From contig NZ_BMVP01000003.1 of assembly GCF_014650775.1 (NCBI RefSeq), positions 1 to 64,000 on the forward strand: a DNA stretch of 64,000 nucleotides, in the 5' to 3' direction. Both the position numbers and the translations under genes were made by a program. This DNA comes from Streptomyces cirratus (lineage in GTDB: Bacteria; Actinomycetota; Actinomycetes; Streptomycetales; Streptomycetaceae). Below the pieces are notes generated by a model. That model saw only the letters and a program-made list of their open reading frames with translations, was not told the origin of the DNA and searched no databases. Numbering within the stretch: the stretch's first letter is position 1; every line of letters begins with the position of its first letter. Positions 26,533-34,500 of this stretch are shown here, in pieces.

Positions 26533-26889
26533 ACCCGGCCCCCACTCCGGGCGGGCGGACCAGGCGGGCCCGGGGGCCGCGGGGACGCGGGTGCCGGCCC
26601 GGGGGCCGTGGCCGTGACGGCGCCCGTCCGGTGTCCGACGAGGGCCGGTTCGGTGCCGGACGGGACCAGCGCGCGAACCAAAGTCGTGGCGGGCGCCCCG
26701 TTCGGCACCGAACCCGGCAGCGGCGGCGGCCGGCAGGCGGGAGACGTGCGGGGTGCGCAGCCCGGCGGCTCGCCACGACGGCGACCGGGGGGCCTCGTTC
26801 GGCCGGTGGGTCCCTCCCCCAAGGTGCGGGCTGCTGGCGCGTACGGGCCCGAGTGGTGTGACCCGCGTACGACGGTCGCGCCGCTGGTC

Positions 26890-27560
26890 GCCCCACCTCG
26901 TGCCGTCGTTTCTGGCCTCGCTGGCCACGCACCACGATCCGGCGGCGCGTCGGGGCGCGGTGCGGGCACGGGAGATCCTGGCACCGGGCCAGCAGTCGGC
27001 GCTGCCCGCCGACCTCGTCGAGCGACTCGCCGTCGACCCGGACGAGACCGTACGGCTCGCCGTCTCCGTCAGGCCCGCACCGGGCGAGACGCGGCGCATG
27101 GCGATCGACTTCACGGTGGGGGCCTTCGCCGGGGGGAACGTGGAGTGGGTACGGGACGGGCTGGCCGACCCCGACGCGCTGCGCCGGGCCGCGACCTCCG
27201 CCCACCCGCTGCTCCGACGCACCGCCGCCCAGAGTCCCACCTGCCGCCCGACCTCCTGCGCCTGCTCGCACACGCCGAAGACCCCCTGGTGGAGGACAGC
27301 GTGGGGGTACACCACCCCGCCGCCCCTACGCGCGGCTCGGCGGGACGTTCTGCGCTGGACGGCGCAGCCACACCCCGCTTTCCCCGTGACGGTCTCGCCG
27401 CGCGCTACGCGGACCACCGGACAGCAACGACCGTCGGCTGGCCGAGCGGGATCCGGCCGCCACGCCCGCGCTGATCGAACGGCTCAGCCATGACTCCGCG
27501 GTGTGGACGCATCAAGCGGCGACCAGCGACCCGCGCCTGCCGCTCCACCGCGGGACGTTG
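26890..27560 (+). pseudogene. Leucine-rich-repeat-variant (LRV) protein, frameshifted
   Basis: Successive plus-strand frames carry pieces of one HEAT/LRV-like protein. From about 26890: LADPDALRRAATSAHPLLRR preceded by LVERLAVDPDETVRLAVSVR. Around 27235, in a second frame: LPPDLLRLLAHAEDPLVEDS. From about 27430, in a third: RRLAERDPAATPALIERLSH then DSAVWTHQAATSDPRLPLHR. At least two frameshifts; no intact start. The last repeat runs into the coaD-like gene 80 nt later. Confidence 0.6.
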
Positions 27561-27641
27561 TCATTGTCACGCTTGCTGTCGGTGGTTTGGCCGCCCGTGC
27601 ACTTCAATGCCGTGGGCGGCCGCTTGTTACTCTCTCCGACC

Positions 27642-28118
27642 ATGCGAGCCCTCTTCCCAGGATCCTTCGACCCGGTCACCCAAGGGCACCAGGACGTACT
27701 CCGGCGCGCTGCCCTCCTCTTCGACGAAGTCGTCGTGTGCGTGATGTTCAATGCGAACAAGACCGGACGCTTCACCATCCCGGAACGGCTGGACCGGCTC
27801 CGCGCGGCAGCAACCGACTTGGGCAACGTCACGGTCGACTCCCACACCGGCGGCCTGATGGTCGACTACTGCCGCCGAACCGGGATAGACGTCGTCATCC
27901 GCGGAATTCGCGGCGTCACCGACCTGGACTACGAAATGCCGATGGCCCGCATGAACCACGAACTGGCCGGAGTCGAAACGTTCTTCATCGCTGCCGACCC
28001 CGCCCTGGCTCACATCTCCTCCACCCTCGTCACCGCGATGAGCCGACAAGACCGTGTCCCGAGTGCCGATGTGAGCGAGCTTCTTCCAGTAGGCGGGTGT
28101 GGCAGCGAGGGTTCCTGA
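27642..28118 (+). CDS. Phosphopantetheine adenylyltransferase paralogue with abnormal C-terminus
   Basis: 158 aa. All catalytic motifs of CoaD are present: GSFDPVTQGHQD (T-x-G-H nucleotide motif), NANKTGRF, PERLDRLRAA, RGIRGVTDLDYEMPMARMN, ETFFIA, and ISSTLV. It would transfer AMP to 4'-phosphopantetheine in CoA synthesis. After VSELLP the residues become VGGCGSEGS; moving one base gives AGVAARVPE, which fits the normal CoaD tail better, so the last codons look frameshifted. A housekeeping coaD is expected elsewhere. Antisense transposase-like sequence follows directly. Confidence 0.75.
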   Translation: MRALFPGSFDPVTQGHQDVLRRAALLFDEVVVCVMFNANKTGRFTIPERLDRLRAAATDLGNVTVDSHTGGLMVDYCRRTGIDVVIRGIRGVTDLDYEMPMARMNHELAGVETFFIAADPALAHISSTLVTAMSRQDRVPSADVSELLPVGGCGSEGS

Positions 28119-28215
28119 AACGTGTCCTGCGTGGTGCGGCGGAAGAGCCGTTCGTAGCGGCACAGCGCTGCAGCCAGGCCGATGAACGCGCCGTCGAAAC
28201 GCTGACGATCCCCGG
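28060..28215 (-). pseudogene. Possible IS transposase C-terminal remnant
   Basis: On the minus strand a frame reads RFDGAFIGLAAALCRYERLF followed by RRTTQ. This recalls the end of IS5-type transposases (R-x-D-x-AF-x-LA--L---R-L). The sequence is short, with no catalytic residues or inverted repeats seen. It overlaps the tail of the coaD paralogue, suggesting an insertion and decay event there. Confidence 0.3.
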
Positions 28216-28224
28216 AACGGCGAT

Positions 28225-28395
28225 ATGCGTATGCGGACCTATGCGTTCCACGAGGTTGGCACCGCCCGCTGTTCCTTCGAGGTCGTCCCCGCCTCCGGCA
28301 GGGGCGAGCCGACCGGCCTGGGCTGCGCCGGCGGTTTCCTCGCCCGGCGCGGCGAACCGACCGGCCTCTACATCGGCGAGCACGAGCCGGGCTGA
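28225..28395 (+). CDS. Small hypothetical protein
   Basis: 56 aa, MRMRTYAFHEVGTARCSFEV onward, with an internal repeat GEPTGL (twice). Codon use is GC3-rich and the stop lies 12 nt before the convergent gene's end. No family recognised; could be a fragment. Confidence 0.4.
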   Translation: MRMRTYAFHEVGTARCSFEVVPASGRGEPTGLGCAGGFLARRGEPTGLYIGEHEPG

Positions 28396-28407
28396 AATCC
28401 CCCCAGT

Positions 28408-29004
28408 TCAGCGGGCGATCGACACCGCGAAGGGCGCGAATCCGCCGGACCGAATCACGTGCGGCACGAACAGGATCGCGGCCTCCGTGGCGCGGGCGGT
28501 CTGGATTCCGCCGAGATCAGTGATCCACTCCTTGCGCCAGCCGAGGTCGACGAGCAGGTCACGGACGGTCTGCTTGGCCTGCGGGTCGTCGCCGGAGAGG
28601 AAGGCGTCGGGCACCTGGTCGAGCATGGTCGGCGCGGTCATCACCGGGAAGAGCATGGTGTTGAGCGTCTTGACGACGCGCGTTGCGGGGAGCGCTTCCT
28701 GCAGTTGCTCGGCGAGGCTTGAGCCGGGGTAGATCAGGTGGGCAGGCAGTCCGTCCGGTCCGTCGACGGTGGCATTGGAGACGTCGACGAGGATCTTGTC
28801 GTGCAGTTCCTCGCGCAGGGCGCCCAGCCGGTCCAGCGAGCCGGCGCCCGGCGTGGCGTTGATGACGATCCGGGCTGTCCGGGCGGCGTCGGCGGCCGCG
28901 CCCGGCGTGCGATCCGCGACGGTCACCTCGTGCCCCGCCCGGGTGAGGGCTGTGGCCAGGTTGCCGCCGACGCGACCGTTTCCGAGAACTGCGATCGTGG
29001 TCAT
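28408..29004 (-). CDS. F420-dependent NADP oxidoreductase-like protein
   Basis: 198 aa from the ATG at 29004. N-terminal Rossmann motif IAVLGNGRVGGNLATALTRA, the short sheet TVADRTPGAA, VINATPGAG, then KILVDVSNATVDGPDGLP and VVKTLNTMLFPVM, as in NADPH:F420 oxidoreductase (Fno) and related NAD-binding proteins such as coenzyme F420-dependent and YihU-like reductases. F420 use is plausible in an actinomycete but not proven. Follows the inositol-phosphatase-like gene by 59 nt on the same strand, so probably one operon. Confidence 0.82.
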   Translation of the reverse strand: MTTIAVLGNGRVGGNLATALTRAGHEVTVADRTPGAAADAARTARIVINATPGAGSLDRLGALREELHDKILVDVSNATVDGPDGLPAHLIYPGSSLAEQLQEALPATRVVKTLNTMLFPVMTAPTMLDQVPDAFLSGDDPQAKQTVRDLLVDLGWRKEWITDLGGIQTARATEAAILFVPHVIRSGGFAPFAVSIAR

Positions 29005-29063
29005 GATGATGTGGTCCTTCCGTGCGTGCGGGTCGTGGTCGTGGTCGTGGTCGTGCTGCGAGG

Positions 29064-29882
29064 TCAGCGCGAGAGCGTGGCGGCGGCTTCGGCGTGGACG
29101 CCGGGCGCGGCGGCCAGGAAGCTCTGGCTCTGCGGGGTCCAGGGGCGGCCCTCGGCGTCGGAGATCCGACCGCCGGCCTCGGTGACGAGCAGCGCCCCGG
29201 GCAGCAGGTCCGCGCGGGCGCCGGCGTACTGCCAGAAGCCGTCGATCCGGCCGGCGGCCACGTTCAGCAGGTGCAGGGTCGCGGGCACGGCGACGCGGAC
29301 GACGAGCGCGTCGAAGAGCATCGCGGTGATCGAGGAGCCGACGCGCCGCACGACCTTCTCGTCCTCGTCCGGCCGGGCCTGGCTGGTGGCCACGATGCTC
29401 AAGCCGAGGTCCGCGGTCTCGGAGACGTGCAGCGGCCGGCCGTCGAGGTGGGCGCCCGCGCCGGTGAGCGCGGTGTAGGTCTCGCCGGTCAGCGGCAGGT
29501 GGACCGCGGTGAGCACCGGCTGGTTCTCCCGCACGAGGGTGGCGGTCACCGCCCACTCCGGCAGACCGTGCAGGTGGTTGACGTTGCCTTCGGCCGGATC
29601 CACGACCCACCACTCGCCGGGCGGCAGCGCCCCGCCGTCCAGCTCGTCCTCCACCCAGCCGGCGTCCGGGCGCAGGCTCGTGAGGCGGGGGCGCAGGATG
29701 TCGAGGGCCGTGTCGTCGTTGGCGGCGAGCGCACGCATCAGCTCTTCGCGGGTCTGGTAGCGGACCACCTCGCCGAAGCGCTCGCGCAGCGCCGAACCGG
29801 CCGCGCGCACGGCGTCCGCGGTCTGGGCCAGCAAGTCGGCGTCGGGAGCAGCGAGTTCGGTGGCCTGGAGCGTTTCGGACAT
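29064..29882 (-). CDS. Inositol monophosphatase-family protein with altered metal motif
   Basis: 272 aa from the ATG at 29882, AGGAG upstream. Fold marks: WVEDELDGG (first metal Glu), EWWVVDPAEGNVNHLHG, and C-terminal GARADLLPGALLVTEAGG (usual WD-x-AAG). The second motif is normally DP-(I/L)-DG-T; here it is DPAEGN, replacing Asp by Glu and Thr by Asn, so metal binding or substrate may differ. Known members hydrolyse inositol, histidinol or nucleotide phosphates. Divergent from a LysR gene that probably controls it. Confidence 0.78.
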   Translation of the reverse strand: MSETLQATELAAPDADLLAQTADAVRAAGSALRERFGEVVRYQTREELMRALAANDDTALDILRPRLTSLRPDAGWVEDELDGGALPPGEWWVVDPAEGNVNHLHGLPEWAVTATLVRENQPVLTAVHLPLTGETYTALTGAGAHLDGRPLHVSETADLGLSIVATSQARPDEDEKVVRRVGSSITAMLFDALVVRVAVPATLHLLNVAAGRIDGFWQYAGARADLLPGALLVTEAGGRISDAEGRPWTPQSQSFLAAAPGVHAEAAATLSR

Positions 29883-29990
29883 GGTGGTGCTCCTGTCTGA
29901 GGAGGGGAGGGGTGCCGGAGCCGGTCGCGGTCGCGTTGTGCGTTCCGTCCTGCGCTCTTCCTCGAAGGTATCCAGCGCTGTGATTAACAG

Positions 29991-30033
29991 CAACTGCATG
30001 TGAAGCACGGCTAGGATTACTCACATGCAATTG
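29991..30033. promoter_or_regulatory. Long inverted repeat overlapping the LysR start
   Basis: Arms of 13 bp (CAACTGCATGTGA and TCACATGCAATTG, 12 of 13 complementary) separated by 17 nt. The right arm covers the lysR-type ATG at 30025. Likely autoregulatory site for the divergent pair. Confidence 0.5.
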
Positions 30034-30951
30034 GATTTGAACCTGCTCACCGCGCTGGACGCGCTGCTGGAGGAGGGCAGCGTGGCCGGGGCGGCCGCGC
30101 GCCTGCATGTCACCGCCCCGGCCATGAGCCGGAGCCTGGGCCGGATCCGGCGCACGACCGGGGACCAGATCCTGGTGCGCACCGGCCGCACGATGACCCC
30201 GACGCCGTATGCGATCGCCGTCCGGGAACGGGTGCACGAGCTGCTGCACCAGGTCCAGGGGGTGCTGGCACCGAGCCGTGAACTCGATCTGGCGACGCTG
30301 GAACGCACTTTCACGCTCCGCTGGCACGATTCCCTGGTCGCTTCGAGCGGCCCCGCACTGCTCTCGGCCGTACGCGCGCAGGCGCCGGGTGTGCGATTGC
30401 GCTTCCTCGCGGAATCGAGCATCGACACACCCGAGTTGCGGCGCGGCGAGGTCGACCTGGAGGCGAACGCCAACCCGCCGGGCGCGCCGGACATCCGTAC
30501 CGAGAGCGTGGGCGAGACCCGCCTCGTCGTCGTCGTCAGGCAGGGGCACCCCCTCACCCGGGTCAAGACCGTCACCGCGAAGCGGTACGCCGCCGCCGAG
30601 CACGTCACCGTCTCGCGACGCGGAAACCTCGGCAATGCCCTCGACGACGCCCTCGCGCGGCTCGGCCTCACCCGCCGCGTGGTGGCGACCGCACCCACGG
30701 AAGCGGCCGCGCTGGAGTTCGCGCGCGGCTCCGATCTCCTGATCAGCGTCCCCGAAGCCACCACGCGCTCCGCGGTCGCCGACCTCGGCCTGGTCGTACT
30801 CCCCCTCCCCCTCGAACTTCCGTCGGCGCGGATATACCTGTCGTGGCATCAGCGCTACGACACCGACCACGCCCACGCCTGGCTGCGCACGCTGGCACGC
30901 ACCGCCCTGGCCGTGGACGGAGCCTCGTCGTGTGACCTGCCTGTTCGGTGA
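30025..30951 (+). CDS. LysR-family transcriptional regulator
   Basis: 308 aa. N-terminal winged helix-turn-helix (MQLDLNLLTALDALLEEGSV, AARLHVTAPAMSRSLGRIRR, ILVRTGRTMTPTPYAI), then a substrate-binding domain. The closest relatives in memory are NodD/SyrM-like actinomycete LysRs that start with LDLNLL. Divergent from the inositol-phosphatase-like/F420 oxidoreductase operon, which it likely regulates. The inducer is unknown. Confidence 0.88.
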   Translation: MQLDLNLLTALDALLEEGSVAGAAARLHVTAPAMSRSLGRIRRTTGDQILVRTGRTMTPTPYAIAVRERVHELLHQVQGVLAPSRELDLATLERTFTLRWHDSLVASSGPALLSAVRAQAPGVRLRFLAESSIDTPELRRGEVDLEANANPPGAPDIRTESVGETRLVVVVRQGHPLTRVKTVTAKRYAAAEHVTVSRRGNLGNALDDALARLGLTRRVVATAPTEAAALEFARGSDLLISVPEATTRSAVADLGLVVLPLPLELPSARIYLSWHQRYDTDHAHAWLRTLARTALAVDGASSCDLPVR

Positions 30952-31044
30952 TCTTCCTGCGTCGCGGGCCGTCGGCTCGTAGCGTCTGGGTGTGGAGCGG
31001 TTGTTCGAGACCGCCGTCGACGGAGCGCGGGAGGGAAGCCGACC

Positions 31045-31500
31045 ATGTCGGAAGTGATCGAGAGCCTGGCACACGAGGGTGGCACCGTGCTCGTCACCGC
31101 GTTGGCCACCGGGCTGGTGGGCGCCGCACGGAGACTGCCGCAGCTGTGGCGCCGTGCGGGCGCCGAGGAGCGGATGGCGGCGGAGCTGGAGCGTTCGGCC
31201 CGGGAACTCGCCGACTCGCAGCCCGAGAACCCCGATGTGGGCACGCGTGTGGCGGTCGTCTGGGAGACCCGACTGCGCGACCTGCTGCTGACCGATCCGG
31301 CGGCCCGCGGCGAACTGGAGCACCTCTTGGCCGAGATGCGGCGCGAACACCCGCAGGTCACGACGACCACCACCCAGCACGTCACGGCGAGCGCCCCGAA
31401 CTCGACGGCGCAGGGCGTGATCGGAGGCAGCATCCACAACCACGCCCCCGCCGCCCCTCCCGGTCTCGGCACGCTCCCGTCGTCGGACGCCCGGGCATGA
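31045..31500 (+). CDS. Small helical partner protein of the STAND NTPase operon
   Basis: 151 aa. Residues 12-28 (GGTVLVTALATGLVGAA) could be a membrane or pore-like helix; about 35-105 is helical and charged, with WETRLRDLLLTDPAARGELE and HLLAEMRREHP, a pattern seen in small actinomycete proteins that precede STAND/TPR genes. The tail has a Thr run (TTTTT) and the Gly-rich segment STAQGVIGGSIHNH. The stop overlaps the ATG of the NTPase (ATGA), so the two are made together. Role unknown; a sensor, adaptor or effector are options. Confidence 0.7.
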   Translation: MSEVIESLAHEGGTVLVTALATGLVGAARRLPQLWRRAGAEERMAAELERSARELADSQPENPDVGTRVAVVWETRLRDLLLTDPAARGELEHLLAEMRREHPQVTTTTTQHVTASAPNSTAQGVIGGSIHNHAPAAPPGLGTLPSSDARA

Positions 31501-34500
31501 CGGTGCCCCGGTCGCCCGGTGGGGAGGAGCGCGCAGAGGGACTCCTGGGCGGCGACTCCGCGGGCCCCAGGATCGTCCAGAACGTCTACGCGTTCGACGG
31601 CTTCGCGTACGGGGCCATCAACGCGGACGTCCACACCCACGGGGACGGCCGGCCCGTGTACGTACTGGCCGGGCACGAACCGCCGGACGGCGACCCCGAC
31701 CCGGCCTGGATCGAGCAGCCCAGCCGACTGCTCAACGCGGGCAACGCGGTCGTGCCGTTCACCGGACGCGAGGCCGAGGTGAGCGAGTTGATCCGGTGGC
31801 GCGGCCCGGGCGCGGGCGGACACGGCCCTGTCGGCGCCCACGGCACCGGGCACAGCGGCCGCGCCCTGGCCGTGCGTTGGCTGCACGGCCCGGGCGGCCG
31901 GGGCAAGACCCGGCTGGCCGACCACTTCGCCGCGCGGTCCGTCCGCCAGGGGTGGAAGACGATCGTCGTCCGGCACGGCGGTACGGTCCTGCCCGAGTCG
32001 GCGGGCAGCCACGACGCCCGCGCCGGCCACCTCCGCGGGCTGCTCGTCCTGGTGGACTACGCCGACCGGTGGCCCCTGCGGGATTTGGCCTGGCTGTTCG
32101 CCAACAGCATGTTCGACGGTGGCCCGCGCGGTGGCGACCACGGGGAGCGGGTTCCGGTCCGGGTCCTGCTGCTGGCCCGTACGCCGCACGCGTGGCCGGC
32201 GGTGAAGTCCATGATCGGTGGACGGGCGGATGCCTCCGAGCGGGAGCTGGCGCCGCTGGCGGTGGAACCGGGCGACCGGGAGCGGATGTTCACCACCGCG
32301 CGCACCGAGTTCGCGGAACTGTACGGGCGACCCGACGCGGCGTCGGCCCCCTCCGCGGTATCGCTGGCGGACCCCGCCTTCGGACTCACCCTCACCGTGC
32401 AGATGGCAGCCCTCGTCGCCGTGGACGCGCACGTCAACGGGCGATCGGCCCCCCGGGACCCGGCCGGCATGTCGGCCTACCTGCTGGAGCGCGAGCACGA
32501 GAACTGGCGCCGGCTCTACGAGAACGGCGCGGCCGGCCTGGACTTCCGGACTTCACCGGACGACATGGCGAGCGTCGCGTTCGTCGCCACCCTGACCGGC
32601 GCCTCCACCTGGCAGGCGGCCGCGGCGGCCCTGGAAAGGGCGGGTGTGGCCGAAGTCCCCGGGACCGTGCGGTCCCTCCTGCGCGACCACGCCCGCGTGT
32701 ACCCGCCGCTGGACCCGCGCACCGTACTCGAACCGCTCTATCCCGATCGGCTGGCCGAGGACTTCCTGGCACTGACCGTGCCCGGGCACACGGTCACCGG
32801 CTATCACGCCGACGCCTGGGCGGCAGGGGTCCCGAAGGCACTGCTGACGGGGCCCGGCGCCGCCGCCGTCGCCCCGCGCGCCGTGACCCTCCTGGCTTCG
32901 GCGGCCGATCGATGGCCCCACCTGGCCGAACAGGTCCTGCACCCCTTGCTGCGGGACCATCCCGACGTCGCGCTCGACGCGGGCAGCGCCGCTCTGGTGG
33001 CCGTCAGCGCCATCGACGGGACCGACCGGGAGGTCCTCCAAGCCATCGAACGGGCCGCGCACCGGAGGTTGGGCGGCATGCAGCACGTCGACCTCGACAC
33101 CGGCCTCGCCGCCGTCGCCGTACGCTTGGCCGCCCTCGTCGAACCCGGATCCTCCGACGCCGCACGGGCCGCGCTGTACCGGCACCTGGTGCTGCGCCTG
33201 GGCCACGCGGGACGGTGGGCGGAGGCCCTCACGTACGCGCGGCGGACCGTGGACCTCCACAGTCACCCCGCCGCCCCGGCACGCGACCGGGCCGGGGCAT
33301 TGTCCGCGCTGGCGGTCGCCCTGGCGCACGCGGGGAAGCACGCGGAGGCCGTGGAGCGGTCCCGGGAGGCCGTGGACCTCTACGAGACCCTGGTGCGGAC
33401 CGACCCCGACGCCCACGCGTTGCTGCTCGCCGAGGCACTGGGCAATCACGCCAACCGGCTGGCGAACGCCGGACAGCGGCGCGAGGCCATGGAGTGTTCC
33501 CTCCGATCCGTCGAGCTGATCGGATCGGCGCTGCCCGCTTCGCTTCCGTTCCCTCGCGTCCAGTCGCTCGCGACGAGCATGACGTTCGCGAACCACGCCA
33601 CCTTGTTGTACGAGGAGGGCCGACACGAGGAGGCCCGCGACTACTACCGCCGTGCCACGGAGCAGTTCCGCAGCCTGGGCGATGGCGATCACGCCGTCAC
33701 CCGCCCCGTGGAGGCGCGCCTCGCGCTCAACCAGTCGCTCCTGGATGCTGCAGCGGGCGACCTGGTGGAGGCGGTGGCCCGTTCCGCGGTGGCGGTCGAG
33801 CACATGACGGAGCTGGCTGAGATCAATCCGGGAAGCCACCTGCCGGGCCTGGCGAACGCCCTGGCCACGCACGCCGGACACCTGTGGAGGTTCGGGCTCC
33901 GCGAAGAAGCCCTGGTGCGCTCCCGGCAGGCGGTCAGGGCCTGGGACAAACTGGCCGACCAGAACCCCGGCGCGCACCAGACGGACCTGGTGCGGGCGCT
34001 GCGCAACCATGCCGGGTTCCTCGCGCAGGCCGACCGGCGCGAGGACGCCCTGGATTACTCGCGCTGGGCCCTGGGCCTGGCCGAGGAGCTGAGCGGGGAG
34101 ACGGCCGAGGAAGCGGCCGCCGATGAACCGGGCGGGACGTCGGACGTGACATCGGACGTGACATCAGGCGTGGCATCAGGCCGCGGGGCGGACGCGTCCG
34201 GACCGGGGGCCCATCTCCCGGAGCTGGCGCGCACCCAGTGGTTGTACGCGTTCGTCAGGTCCTGCCTGGACACCGACCTGGGTGACGGGCTCGTCGCGGC
34301 GGCCCGGGCGGTCCGGAGCTTTCGTGATCTGGCGGAACGGAACCCGGAGGCGTACACCGCCGACCTCCTGGGCGGATACACGCTCCTCGCCGACCTGCTG
34401 GAGCGCGTCGGCCGGGGCGAAGAGGCCGCCGACGTGCGCCTGACGGCCGCCCGGCGGCGCGCGGAGGCGGCCACCGCCGGACGCGACGGAACCAACGGAC

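Noticed and set aside
26567..26608. Repeated GGCCCGGGGGCCG after gntP as a possible mobile-element end
   Set aside because: Two self-complementary GC-rich copies in a gap are better explained as terminator-like structure; no transposase or target duplication.
34137..34200. Short DNA direct repeats (gacgtgacatc) considered as a minisatellite or CRISPR-like array
   Set aside because: They encode a low-complexity SDVTSDVTSG linker inside the STAND gene, with no spacer structure.
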